A stretch of 64,000 nt of DNA, from contig JAVKOQ010000205.1 in NCBI GenBank assembly GCA_031835245.1, positions 1 to 64,000 on the forward strand, read 5' to 3'. Positions 20,457 through 30,992 of this stretch are shown piece after piece (position 1 is the first letter of the stretch; each line of letters opens with the position of its first letter). The notes under the pieces were generated by a model. That model searched no databases and was not told where the DNA came from. It saw only the letters and a list, made by a program, of their open reading frames with translations. The translations under genes were made by a program, and so were the position numbers. This stretch comes from Balamuthia mandrillaris (taxonomy: Eukaryota > Discosea > Longamoebia > Balamuthiidae).

Positions 20457-22826
20457 ATGGAGCGAAGTGGAGAAGCAGGGCAAGAAAAAAAGTGGGAGTG
20501 CGAGCACCAACGCTGCCATCACACCGGAAAAGATGGCCAACGAGTCCTCTATGCCTCTGCAAAAGCCATGTGGAAACATGAAAGAATGCAGCGCTATCAT
20601 GGTTGCGATGCTGGTTGTCCCTCTTGCTTGCGTTGGGAGGGCAAAACAAAGGGCAAAGCACAACCAACAGAAGCATTCTTTCAGTGCCGACATACCAATG
20701 GATGTATCCGTCTGTTCAAGGTTGCTTGCACCCGCTCAACCCATGAGCTTCATGATGACCACGTTAATTGCTCTGAGGACTGCCAACGGTGCGAAGATTC
20801 GAGACACACAACAGCCTTCCTGCAAATGGAGCGAGAAAAAGAAGAAGAAAAGAGACAAGAAAACGTCATGTATCAACGCAAAAAAGAGCTGGAGGAAATG
20901 AAGGAACGATGGATAGCAACAGACTGGCAAAGTGTGTTGGAAGAAAACAAAAAAGAAAGGGAAGAAGTGTACCTCAAAGAGCAAGCAAAGGCCTTGTTGC
21001 GATGTCTCTGTCCCCAACAATCATTCATGATGGCCCTTGGAGAGCTTGTAAAAAGCGATCCAGCTACGATCCACTATCTGAAAGAGCATATTAGCGAATT
21101 TCAAGAGCTTCAACAGCCACGCCACCAACCTGCACTTTCAGTGTTACTTGCCTACAAAGAAACAGTTGGTATAACAGACAAGAACTGGAGATACACCATG
21201 TCTGTTTTCAACCTCGATGACTCCACCTCCATTCATCACCTCAACAAGCAAAAAGCAGCACTTATGGAATCCATGGAACCAAGAGTAACCCTCGGAGGGA
21301 ATGGCTACGAATTGCCCCTTTTGCAATACATGAGCTGGGTGTTAGCACACAATCCTCCTCCAGAAAACAAACCAGGACAAAAGCACTTGGTGAAGTTTGC
21401 CTTTGATGGAGCCACCATGACCCAGGGCAAACGGAAAAAGCAAGAGATCGGCACCTTCAACTTCCTTTTTGATGGCCTCGAGTTAGCAAAAGCCAAGTCT
21501 GTAAACAACGCACACCAGTATCTCATTTTCCTCGGTGAGGAAGACAGAGAAGCACTACAGCTGGAACTACAGAATGCAGTGAAAGGGATAGAATACCTTG
21601 CTAACGGAGGAACTATTTGTGCCAACGGTACCGAGTATGCTCTCGAGCCTGTGCTTGTGTGCGACATGGCAGCGTTGGTACATTTGCTTGGACTCTACAG
21701 TTGCTATCATCCAAACTCGAAGTGGAAGTGTCCTTGGTGCTGCGTTGACAAGCATTCAATCGCGAACTTTGCCATCGAGTGCTGGCCCTTGCGAAACGAA
21801 GCAGAAATGTGGAGAGATGGTGAGCAAGCAGAGAAGTGTGAATCTAAGAGTGGAAAAGATCGTTTTGCCCAGAAACACTTTGGGGTGCAAAACAAACCTT
21901 TGATCAACATTCTTCTTGACCACATCATCCCCTGCATGCTACACTGCTTCATGGGAGTCATGCGCAAGCTGTTGGAACTGCTAATGGAGCAAGCACCTAA
22001 CGATTCACCCCTTGCTGAAGGCTTCGAGAAATGCTTTGAGACGTTGAAGATGAAGTTACCGAAAGAAACCAAGAAGAAGAAGAAGGTCAAAACCTTGGAG
22101 CAACGGGTAAAGAAAGCAAGATTTGGCCGTTCAGACTATTTGCGTATTCTCGAGCAACGAGCTTTGTTTATGGCAGCACTAAGAAGGTCAGTGGGAGATG
22201 GGACAAGGACACAACAAACGGAAGAAATATGGGAACTGTTTGCGAAACTTTATACCCTTGCTGCCCAGCCACAAGTCATAATAACAGAGGAGGAATGGCT
22301 AAAGATGGCGCGTGAGTTTGGTTTCATGTTTAGCAAGCGATATGGAGAAGAGGAGGTAACGCCATACATACACGTTTTTGTTTACCACGTTGGATTTTAT
22401 TTGCACAAGTACGGATCGGTGGAAAAGTTCGCCAACTATGCAGACGAGAGTCGCCACTCCAGAAACAAGAAAGCACCAACTAGTGGATATGGAGGGAGAA
22501 AAGGAGAGAGGAAGGTATGTTATCAACAACTAGCCTTTGCCTTCCGCCAAGAAAAGTACCTCTTCGACAAGACATTGCCTGAGCCTCAACGGAAAAGGCA
22601 ACGAACACAGAAGCCCAATGTCAACTGGGCATCACGGAATATTTGTTTACATCCAGAGATGCAGCAGTATGTTGGCTCAGCTCAGCTTCAAGAAGAAGAA
22701 GAAGAAGAAGAAGAAAAAGAAGAAGAAAAAGAAAAAGAAGAAGAAGAAGAAGAAGAGAAAGAAGAAGAAGAAGAAGAAAAAGAAGAAGAAGTGGAGAAGG
22801 AGAAAGAAAAGGAAGAAGAGATGTAA
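20457..22826 (+). CDS. transposase-like protein with tandem Cys/His fingers
   Basis: Intronless, 789 aa. Two tandem zinc-binding modules start the protein: C15-x4-C20, H41-x6-H48-x-C50-x3-C54-x2-C57, then C77-x5-C83, H96-x5-H102-x2-C105-x3-C109-x2-C112. A charged helix follows (about 122-175). The core (about 290-560) has FAFDGATMTQGK, LVCDMAALVHLLGL, CPWCCVDKH and a later acidic/helical block (ILLDHIIPCMLHCFMGVM). This order, with aspartates before a mid-domain CxxC, resembles the RNase H-like transposase-derived proteins abundant in cnidarians, sponges and arbuscular fungi. Similarity to KDZ-type transposases is possible but unproven. The last 50 residues are a Glu/Lys repeat from a GAAGAA array. 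Single-exon structure and different composition set it apart. It could be an autonomous DNA transposon gene or a domesticated copy; terminal inverted repeats were not found. Confidence 0.5.
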   Translation: MERSGEAGQEKKWECEHQRCHHTGKDGQRVLYASAKAMWKHERMQRYHGCDAGCPSCLRWEGKTKGKAQPTEAFFQCRHTNGCIRLFKVACTRSTHELHDDHVNCSEDCQRCEDSRHTTAFLQMEREKEEEKRQENVMYQRKKELEEMKERWIATDWQSVLEENKKEREEVYLKEQAKALLRCLCPQQSFMMALGELVKSDPATIHYLKEHISEFQELQQPRHQPALSVLLAYKETVGITDKNWRYTMSVFNLDDSTSIHHLNKQKAALMESMEPRVTLGGNGYELPLLQYMSWVLAHNPPPENKPGQKHLVKFAFDGATMTQGKRKKQEIGTFNFLFDGLELAKAKSVNNAHQYLIFLGEEDREALQLELQNAVKGIEYLANGGTICANGTEYALEPVLVCDMAALVHLLGLYSCYHPNSKWKCPWCCVDKHSIANFAIECWPLRNEAEMWRDGEQAEKCESKSGKDRFAQKHFGVQNKPLINILLDHIIPCMLHCFMGVMRKLLELLMEQAPNDSPLAEGFEKCFETLKMKLPKETKKKKKVKTLEQRVKKARFGRSDYLRILEQRALFMAALRRSVGDGTRTQQTEEIWELFAKLYTLAAQPQVIITEEEWLKMAREFGFMFSKRYGEEEVTPYIHVFVYHVGFYLHKYGSVEKFANYADESRHSRNKKAPTSGYGGRKGERKVCYQQLAFAFRQEKYLFDKTLPEPQRKRQRTQKPNVNWASRNICLHPEMQQYVGSAQLQEEEEEEEEKEEEKEKEEEEEEEKEEEEEEKEEEVEKEKEKEEEM

Positions 22827-23190
22827 AGAAAAGGAAAAATAAAGATCAGTACCAAAGACCAACACAAGAGAAAAGAGAGAAGAAAAGAGAGAGGAAAACA
22901 GGAGAAAGGAAAACAGGAGAAAGGAAGAGGAAGAGAGGAAGAGAGGAAGAGAAAAAGAGAGGAAGAAGAAGACAGGAGAGAAGAGAGAATAGAAGAGAAG
23001 CAGAAACGAGAAAGGAGAGAGAAGAGAAAGAAGAAGAAGAGAGGAAGAGAGGAAAAGAAGAAGATAGGAGAGAGAGGAGAGAAAAGGAAGAGAGAAGAGA
23101 CAGAAGAGAGCAAGGAGAAAGAGGAGCGAAAAGAAAAGAGAGGAAGAGAGAGGAATAAGAGGAGAGAGGAGAAAGGATAGAAGAAAGGAT
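22690..23190. repeat. 500-bp polypurine tract (plus strand)
   Basis: Almost pure A/G on the plus strand: GAAGAA units to about 22826, then GAGAGGAA/AAGAGAG mixtures to 23190. The first part encodes the Glu-rich tail of the transposase-like protein. The rest lies inside the presumed intron of the minus-strand gene, where it reads as pyrimidine on the coding strand. Confidence 0.95.
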
Positions 23191-23197
23191 TTTGTAC

Positions 23198-23645
23198 CTG
23201 CTTCGGGCCATTGGAGAACATGTGATCGATTGTACACTGCATAAAATATGGTGAACTTTGTTTTGTTCTTCAGACGTTTGATATGTAAAGGGGGCTGCAG
23301 CTTCGCATAAGAACCACGCTCATAGGTGATGCAGCTATTCTCTCCAAAGATCTCCTCGATCTGTTGCAAGGAAGAAAGGGTGGTCTCAAACTCACCGAAA
23401 AACAGTTGATGGAGGGCACTGCTGAGCTCAACTGAGAATCGGAGAGGTAAATCCCGTGGTTTCCTTGTTACTCGCTTTTTGAGCGCTGGGCCGACGGTGT
23501 CTTGCACTATTTGCACTATTGTTTGCCGCTCCAATACTACATACGGACCACATATGAAAGGAACCGCAGAAGCCTTAAAAATAAGCTGAACACACTGTGC
23601 TTCCTCCTCAGTTGATGTGCTCTGTACGGCCGCCGCAGTGCTCAT
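23198..23645 (-). CDS. hypothetical protein, 5' exon only
   Basis: The frame starts at 23645 and gives about 149 residues of ordinary composition up to HVLQWPEA, where a donor (CAG|GTACAA at 23197) precedes a long polypyrimidine stretch on this strand. Beyond that the open frame is only Ser/Leu/Phe low complexity, so I end the exon at 23198. The rest of the gene would have to lie beyond the tract, overlapping the 3' end of the converging transposase-like gene, and I could not find it. Visible features: no signal peptide, and a basic patch (KKRVTRKPRD). Function unknown. It could be a second gene of the same element or an unrelated neighbour. Confidence 0.4.
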
Positions 23646-23914
23646 TTTGTCTTCCCTTCTTCTTCTTTTTTTTTTTCAAGGACGACACGACAGATCTCAT
23701 CAGGATCCACTTTCTATATTCTCATGACGACCCGACCCCTTAATTCCAAGTGTTTACTTTTTTAGGGTGCCATATTTGTTTGTTTCCCTTGGAGAAACAA
23801 GAGAAAAAGAGGAGGAGGCCGGGGTAAGATAAGAAGCTAACCATCTCCAAGCCTTTTTTTTTCCCCTTCTAGTTTTTTTTTTTTTTTTGGCCTCCCCGAG
23901 AGTGATACACGGGC
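23646..23914. other. divergent promoter spacer
   Basis: About 270 bp between the minus-strand hypothetical gene and the TPR gene. It holds the second copy of the 14-bp motif GGATCCACTTTCTA at 23703-23716 and T-runs near 23859 and 23874. Confidence 0.5.
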
Positions 23915-26900
23915 ATGACAGGGGTGTTCAACAACTCGAACGCCTGCGTGGTGGGCAATACTTCGGTTCTCGTTGGCTTGACGCATGATCGAAGAGGGCA
24001 GCTGACCGTTCTCCGAACAACGTTGTTGCTTCGCTCTTCTTCTCCCTCTTGCTCAGCAGAAGAAGGCAGTGAAAGAAAAGACCATCAACGAGACGATACA
24101 GCCAATAGCAACAATCACAGCGGCGACGAAAACGAAGTGTTTATACTCCCGGTTCCTAATAACGTCCCGCGAGGAGGAAGGACCCGACCCCAAGAAGACT
24201 CAGGCCACTATTCGCTCGAACTTCATGATATCTCTGACTATCTCGACGTTCTGTCCGTTTGTCGCGAATGCTTCGACTTGGATCCAGCTTGCAACGGGGA
24301 GGAAGAAGCTGCGAGTCAAGCCGAGAGCTCTCTTCTAGATAATGACGACAACGAAGAAGATGAACCTGAGGATGAGGAAGATGATGCAACTCTTCATAGT
24401 GACGAAGAAGATGATGAAGAGGACGATGACACCGAACACGATCTAAGCGACGAAGAAGCCAAAGCTTTTACTGTTGGGTCACCGGCTGCAAAACAAAGAC
24501 ATGACTGGCATCGTCATCCATTGGGATTGCAAAACGGAGTAGGCGGTAGAAGGCACATTCCGACGTCTTACCTTACGTTCACGAAGCCAAAACCGCAAAA
24601 CGGTGGAAGAGAATCTGAGGACGTTCATGAGATCTCCTACAACAGTACAGAGTATTGGGATGCATTAGGTATTTTTTGGCTTTTTCTGCTGCTTCTTTTG
24701 CGATTCTTGTTCTTCCTCTCTCTTTCATTTGGCCCTTGATTAATAACTCAATAAAAAAAAGCTGGAGAAGAGGTGCTCACGCCACAACCACAGCGACACC
24801 ATCAGCCGCAGCAACCTAGCAAAATATACGCAGTTCAAAGCTTAAAAGAACTTCTTCACGTCTGCGCTTATAAAGGAGAACATACAGACAAACAGGATGA
24901 CGAGCAAAAGGAAGAGGAGTTTGTTGATATTCCTCTTCAAGATAACGACAAAGATAAAGTGTCAGAAGAGGAATTCAACGCCGAGGTACAGCGTAACGAA
25001 CAATTGGATGACTATGGAAGCGATACCGAGGTGGAGTTTGATAAAGAGGTAGAGCTAGAACTGGAGAGAAGAAGAAGGCTGAGAAGAGCAAAGCAAAAGC
25101 GGCAAGAAACAAACTCGAGCAACGGTAGCTCAAAAAACAGTCAGGTTGATGAGAGAAAGTATCAATCCTTTTCGTTATCAGCCGAGGCCAGAGACCAACT
25201 GGAACGTTACTCGACTGGCTATGGCTTTATCGTTTGTCTTCTCGGAACCAAAAGTGGAAGCCGAATCGGGGGAGGAACAACAGACGCAGATGTATTCTCA
25301 CATCACTCTTTCTTTCGAAAAGTGAGCTTGCTGCTGGCTTACACCCATCCAGCTTTCAACGGAGAAACACTGCACATCCCTTTTGTTGCTTATCAGCAAC
25401 CACATCAGCACCACCAACACCATTCAACACTGAAGAGTGCAACAACCAGTTTGACAGTTTACTCGGTTAATACAGATGTGGAAGATGGAGGGTTAAGCTT
25501 AGCACAGGTTAATAGAGACCACTATCAACAACTGAGGTTCAAACGGCAGAACAAGTTGAGAGAGTTAGAACGAGATTTGTGGGAGAAAGCGAGACAAAGA
25601 GAGGAGAAAACGATGCTAGCAACAAAACAGCAACAACGGAGAGCGAACGGAGATAACAAAACGGCACAAGAAGACATATTGGAGGAAGATAAGATGGTGT
25701 GGTTCCATTTTGGAAACTTATTAGAGTTCTTCAAAGAAGGTTCGCTTTCTTGTTCCAATTGTTTGCTTTTGTTCTTTTGTTTATGTTTTTTTCTTCCGAA
25801 CTAACTGATAAATGACGGTATTCTAGGAGTTATAACGGAGGCAGAGTATCTCACTCGAAAGAGACAGTTGCTGGAGAGCCTTGCATCCAACAAACTCTTG
25901 ACTATGGAATCTGGTTCACCTTTTCTTTCAGCTTTTTTCAATTTGTATTGCTCTGTTTTCTGACTCCCAACATGCTAAAGGGAGTGGCAACAATGATAAC
26001 AACCAAGCTTCAGCGATAACAGTAGAGATTCCTCCTGAACTCGAGCATACGACTCGCGTGTGGAAACACCTTCGATTGGCAAAGTTGGAGGTTGATCGTT
26101 TGCCTGTTCGAATGATGCCTCTTTACGAGTTGCGACGACGACACCTGTCTTCACAACAGCTGCTTCTGTTTAATAACAAGGAGCACGAAGGGAAAGATAG
26201 CAGAAGACCGAAGAAGGAGGAAAGAGTTTCGTCAAAGTGGAAACTATCTGGTGCAAATAGAATGCTCTACAAAGCGCAGAAGTTGGAGAGACAGAAAGAA
26301 CTCAGTAAAGCAAAGGAGCTCTACGAACGCATCTTACGAACACAACAAGATCATCCTTACGCTCACTTTGCATTTGCCAAGTTCTTGTCTCGCTATCGAA
26401 GATGCAAGCTTCCTGAAAGAGAAGAAAGTGGAAGAGGAAGGAATAGAGAAAGAGGTCGACGTTATAATAGAGAAGAGGTTCGACGAAGAAGGATGCTCGA
26501 AGCCCAGCAACAGCAACAACAAAAGGCAATTGCGTTATTCGAACGAGCCGTAAAACTGGATCCCTTTCAAGGAGAAGTGCTGGGCCACTACGCCTTCTTC
26601 CTTGAGACCGTTCTGCGTGACACCGACAAAGCGCACCGCTTCTACAAGCGCTGCCTCTTTGCCGACCCACACAACCTCGCCAACCTCTGCAACTATGCTG
26701 TCTTCCTGAAGAATGTCCTTGGAGAGAATGTCCAAGCGGAGCGCTTCTACCTCAAAGCTATTCAACTCAGTGGAGGAAAGCATGTTGACAGTCTAGGTAA
26801 CTATGCTCTCTTTCTATGGAGAGTATACAAGAGCTTTGAGGATGCCGATCTCTATTTTATCAAAGCATTGAGGCAAGCGATGAATGAGAGGAACTACAGA

Positions 26901-28577
26901 ACGTTTTCAAATAACTCGGCAAAGCAGCAGAAGGACGTTCGTTATTGGAGGGATCAATATAGAACGTTTTTGGAGGAGACTGGAACAAGAGCGATAGGAG
27001 ATAGACAAGTCATTCTCCTCCTTGGAAAGGACGGACGGCGGCAACAAGAAAGGAGAAAGAGAGAGGATGAAGAAAAAAGTAGAGGAGACAGAGAACGAGG
27101 AAGGGAAAGAAGAAGACATGAACGAACGAAAGAAAGCGAGAGAATCAGACCACAAAGAAGAGCTGATCCAGCACCATCGAAGAGGACAGAAATGGAAGAA
27201 ACCAACAACCAGGTGAATGAAGCTGAAGTGGGAAGGAAACACGAGAATGAAAATACAAGAGAGTCCGAAGAAGCGAAAATGCATAGACTGAGGGAAGAGC
27301 AAAGATTGGCGACACTTCAAAAGGAAGAAGAAAAGATCAGTGCCGAACGAACCATTGGACGAAAGGATAAGTTATTCATTTCTTCCGTTATTTGTTCGTT
27401 ATGGCAAGATGAAGATGGTGAGAAGAAACTCAACGCGAAAGCAGAAGAAGATGGAGAGCTGGTAGAGGAAAACGCTGCGCCTTCTTCGCCAGTAGCACTT
27501 CCTCCACCGTTTACCTACTTCTGCCAACATCGAATGAACGAAGGAGTTGATGGTGAAGAAGAAAGTTTTGATGCGACCTCAAAGACTGCTCCTGAAGTTA
27601 TCGCAAGGATGGAACGATTGTTGGAACGTCAGGGCGCGCGAAAGCATTTATGCTCCGTCCTCAACGACCAAAGAACAAACGTATCCCTCAAGCTCTTCAC
27701 CGTTTCTCTCCTTCTTCTTTTGTCTCTCACTTATCCTTCTAATCATATCCAAAACAACAGACAATGGAGATAGCTGCAGAAGCTTTTCCAGTGCTATGTC
27801 GCTTCTTGTGGGTGGCACTGCACTATTGCGACACACAAATGGACTTCACCTCTGCCAAAGAATGCATGCACATGGCTTGCACCTTTTACACGGTCATTAC
27901 CTCCAATAGCAACAGCAACAGCAGTGGCGATAGTGACGGAAATGAAAGCGGAGGAAAAGATTTAAGTCAGCAGAATACGAAACGAACAATGATGGAGAGC
28001 CTGCGAAGGTTTTACTCTTCAATGGATACGAGAAAGAACGGTGATGACGGTGAGAAAAAGCAAGAGGAAGGTGAGAGGAGCGACAACAACAAACTCTACG
28101 TTCAGGATACCCTCAAAGCAGCTGCTATTTGGAAAAATGAGGATTATTGGTCCACTGCATTCTATGGTATCGTTATCTCTGCTTCTCTTGTACTCTCTTC
28201 CTTTTCTCTTTCTCTTCTCCTTACTAACAACAACAAAAGAACAAATGTTTTACGAAAGAAACAAGTTGGGATTGATAGTGACCGGAAGTGGGTCTTGGTC
28301 TGGTTTCTCCGAGGAGGAACGCAGTGACCTCCTTAAAACAGAAGAGAACATCACATTTGGCTTGTTAGGCAGTTTCTGTACGTTGATTATTTCCCCTTTT
28401 CTTGATCTTGATGAAGACTGAGCCTTGATGAACAAAACAGCTCACAACATGCTGATGGCGGGTGTTCCGAAGACCAACGTAATGAGCTTCGTCAGCAAGC
28501 AATGCCTCGCAAACGGGTTGGATGAGTGCCAATCTGCCCCTTTGCTCGAACGAATCAGCAGTTGGCCTTCCCAATGA
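23915..28577 (+). CDS. TPR protein with KIAA0513/SBF2-like C-terminal domain
   Basis: About 1399 aa in seven exons: 23915-24668, 24762-25739, 25827-25913, 25981-27680, 27761-28166, 28240-28377, 28441-28577. The N-terminal third is acidic and disordered (DDDTEHDLSDEE). Residues about 700-860 hold TPR/HAT-type helical repeats: LERQKELSKAKELYERIL, then AIALFERAVKLDPFQGEVLG, DTDKAHRFYKRCLFADPHN and NVQAERFYLKAIQL. A long Arg/Glu-rich charged segment follows. The last three exons encode a helical module (SAKECMHMACTFYTV, AAAIWKNEDYWSTAFY, HNMLMAGVPKTNV) that I assign to the KIAA0513/SBF2-like domain. The same module ends the CH-domain protein at 39921-42721. Probable scaffold; no catalytic residues seen. 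The C-terminal assignment rests on recalled patterns and on the internal match. Confidence 0.75.
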
Positions 28578-28627
28578 GAACAAAGTCGCCTCTTCTTTTT
28601 TCTGTCGTCTTTCTTTTGCATCAACAA

Positions 28628-29827
28628 TCACTTCATTTCATTCCAACCCTTTCTTCCTTCTTCGTCCTTTTCTTCTTCTTCTTCTTCTCCGCGTGATAAC
28701 ACGAAGATAACATCGTCAAGTGACAGATAGGGCAGACCTCGTTTGCCATCCATGCCACAACACAGGTAAGGCACCCTGGCCCATTTCTCCAACTTGAGTC
28801 CCATCGGAGCAAACACGTCCTTCACCAACCCTTCCACCGTCGCCTCCCAATCGAAGCAGCACCGCAGGTTGCACAGGTTGGAGGGCAGCAACTGCTCAGA
28901 GGGTTGTTTTTGGGACCAGCTCGGCCCGTCCTCCACAAACGGGTGAAAAGGCAAGACGATAGCGAGGAGTAAACGCCCGGAGCCGGGCCGCAGAGCATCC
29001 TTCATCTGCCTCAACAGAGTTTTCGGTTTGTCGCACCGATCCAACACATTCAAACAACTGACCACATCAAAGAAAGGACCATCGTATCCTGTTTGAGTCG
29101 GCGAGTCGCAGGGAGTAGCATGTTCAGTTTCGGTTGTGGCGTTGTCGAGGCCGAGCGGAGGAGAAGTGCTGTGGTTGTTGAGCAGAGAGAATGCGGTGCG
29201 AATGACGGATGGAGACAAATCGCTGCATTCCACGCAAGCAAAGCCGCTGTCGCGCAGGCGGTTGGCCATGCCTTTGCTGACCTCTGTGCAGACGATGTTG
29301 TGAGGTCCTCCCAGTAGTGGCACGAACTTGCGTGTCACGTTGCCATCCCCGGCGCCCACCTCCAACAACCGCATCGCTCTGGAGTGGTGTTGCGAGGAAG
29401 AAGAAGAAGAGGCTGAGGTAGCAGGACTGAGTGAAGAGGATGGCCAAGAAGACGGAGCTCCTTCTTCGTCGTCCAAAAGAAGAGTGTCAAAGGCAATGGG
29501 AAGGTCCAACAGTTGGGCCAGTTGTTGGGTGGAGAGGACGTGCATTTGGCCACGGCCGAGCAGGGCGTTGGTGTCGGTCACGGAGCAGAAGAGGTTGAGC
29601 AGGCCGGTGACGAGGAAGGAGTCCCTCCAGTCCAGTGAGCTCATCCTGTCCTGGCAGGCCTCCACGAAGCGACGGCCGTCTTCGTCGCAGTGCAAAGGCA
29701 CAAAGCGTTCTTGCAAGTCCGGAGGCAGCTTATCCAAGGAACACAGGTAGGCCTTTTTGGATGGATAACTTGCCGCATTGCTCTGCAAGTACAGCCTTTG
29801 GACGGCCACTTTGCTCCAACTCTTCAT
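28628..29827 (-). CDS. METTL9: METTL9-type protein-histidine N-methyltransferase
   Basis: Single exon, 399 aa from the ATG at 29827. An upstream in-frame ATG at 29899 would add a Lys-rich leader I think is untranslated. METTL9 transfers methyl from SAM to histidines in HxH motifs of proteins, in the secretory pathway or mitochondria in animals. The family blocks are present in order: LDWRDSFLVTGLLNLF, MHVLSTQQLAQLL, SAM motif I LLEVGAGDGNVT, DVVSCLNVLDRCDKP, LRPGSGRLLLAIVLPFHPFV, and VPYLC before the end. A Ser-rich insert (about 125-150) separates the N-terminal part from the Rossmann core. The C-terminal tail is Glu-rich. Transcribed away from the neighbouring Ras gene, with about 330 bp between the two starts. 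Family call is strong. Confidence 0.88.
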   Translation of the reverse strand: MKSWSKVAVQRLYLQSNAASYPSKKAYLCSLDKLPPDLQERFVPLHCDEDGRRFVEACQDRMSSLDWRDSFLVTGLLNLFCSVTDTNALLGRGQMHVLSTQQLAQLLDLPIAFDTLLLDDEEGAPSSWPSSSLSPATSASSSSSSQHHSRAMRLLEVGAGDGNVTRKFVPLLGGPHNIVCTEVSKGMANRLRDSGFACVECSDLSPSVIRTAFSLLNNHSTSPPLGLDNATTETEHATPCDSPTQTGYDGPFFDVVSCLNVLDRCDKPKTLLRQMKDALRPGSGRLLLAIVLPFHPFVEDGPSWSQKQPSEQLLPSNLCNLRCCFDWEATVEGLVKDVFAPMGLKLEKWARVPYLCCGMDGKRGLPYLSLDDVIFVLSRGEEEEEEKDEEGRKGWNEMK

Positions 29828-30155
29828 TCTTTTTGTTGTTACCTCTTCCTCTCTTTTTTTTTTTTCAAAACAAATTTTGATTTCTGGTTGGGTGATCATT
29901 TTGGATTTAGATCTTTTTGATCATGTTGTGCACCAATTGTTCTCCTTCGGTAGAATGGGTAAATCGAAGCTAAAAATAAATACGTTTCCGATTGGACGTT
30001 ATTTTTAGACGAACCAATCATGAATTTTCGGTTTTTTGGTTATAAAAAGGAAAAAATCGCAAATTTTTTTTTCAAAGTTTAAAACAAACAAAAAGCGTAG
30101 CAGCGCCTAACAAAGCAAAGAAACAAAAACAAAAAAAAGGGTAGCAGAGAGAAGA
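29828..30155. promoter_or_regulatory. shared divergent promoter METTL9/Ras
   Basis: 328 bp between divergent start codons. Contains TATAAAA at 30041 facing Ras, CCAAT motifs at about 29933 and 30013, and an inverted CCAAT (ATTGG) at about 29990. Layout suggests a compact bidirectional promoter. Inference only. Confidence 0.45.
30041..30048 (+). promoter_or_regulatory. TATA box upstream of ras
   Basis: TATAAAAA about 110 bp upstream of the Ras start codon, preceded by CCAAT at about 30013. Position and sequence fit a Pol II core promoter. Confidence 0.5.
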
Positions 30156-30716
30156 ATGACCGAATACAAGTTGGTAGTGGTAGGCGGTGGCGGCGTCGGC
30201 AAGTCCGCTCTCACCATCCAGCTCATCCAGAACCATTTCATCGATGAGTACGACCCCACCATCGAGGACTCGTACCGCAAGCAGGTCAACGTGGACGGGG
30301 AGGTCTGCCTGCTGGACATCCTGGACACGGCCGGGCAGGAGGAGTACTCGGCCATGAGGGACCAGTACATGCGCACGGGGCAGGGCTTCCTCTGCGTCTA
30401 CGCCATCAACTCCCGAACCAGCTTTGAGGAGATCATTTCCTTCAGGGAGCAGATCCTGCGGGTGAAGGACGAGGACAACGTGCCCATGGTGCTGGTGGGC
30501 AACAAGAGCGACTTGGAGGAGCAACGCCAGGTGGCCACCAGCGAGGGCGCCGATCTGGCCAAGAGCTTCAGCTGCCCTTTCCTGGAGACGAGCGCCAAGA
30601 CGAGGGTCAACGTGGAGGACTGCTTCTTCCAACTGGTGCGAGAGATCCGGCGGTCGTTCAAAGGGGAGGAGCAGATGATCAAGAAGAAGAAAAAGAAGGG
30701 CTGCTCCCTCTTTTAA
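30156..30716 (+). CDS. ras: Ras small GTPase
   Basis: Intronless, 186 aa, canonical Ras. P-loop GGGGVGKS (10-17), switch [13 protein letters not shown], switch [23 protein letters not shown] (116-119) and ETSAK (143-147). The effector region is that of Ras rather than Rap or Rheb. C-terminus: a Lys-rich stretch (IKKKKKKG) and CAAX box CSLF, so a K-Ras4B-like polybasic membrane anchor with farnesyl or geranylgeranyl addition at Cys183. Residue 11 is Gly where many Ras proteins have Ala; Gly12, Gly13 and Gln61 are wild type. Strong C/G preference at third positions and no introns, unlike most neighbours. A RasGAP-bearing receptor-like gene lies about 12 kb downstream. Confidence 0.97.
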   Translation: MTEYKLVVVGGGGVGKSALTIQLIQNHFIDEYDPTIEDSYRKQVNVDGEVCLLDILDTAGQEEYSAMRDQYMRTGQGFLCVYAINSRTSFEEIISFREQILRVKDEDNVPMVLVGNKSDLEEQRQVATSEGADLAKSFSCPFLETSAKTRVNVEDCFFQLVREIRRSFKGEEQMIKKKKKKGCSLF

Positions 30717-30992
30717 CACTTCCCCTCAACAACACAAAACCAATCGAAACGCACTTCTTTTGATTTTTTTAAATCCCCTTTGTATTTATATTTATGAACA
30801 ATATCAGCCGATTACAAACAAACCAAACTTTTTCTCTCTCCTTCGCTTTTGAATCTGATGAAAACTTTTCCATTTCTTTTGTTGTTGTTGTAACGTTTTA
30901 AAAAAATAAGCGACTAAGAAGTAAGGAGTGTAATCCATTTACCTTCCCAAACGCCCCGCAGTCAGCTCCCTCCTTCCTCATTACCACCAGAC

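Noticed and set aside
20222-23760. Terminal inverted repeats for the transposase-like gene
   Set aside because: Only a weak 16-bp match (GAGATCTTTCACGTCG against GAGATCTGTCGTGTCG on the opposite strand) was found; too poor to call element ends.
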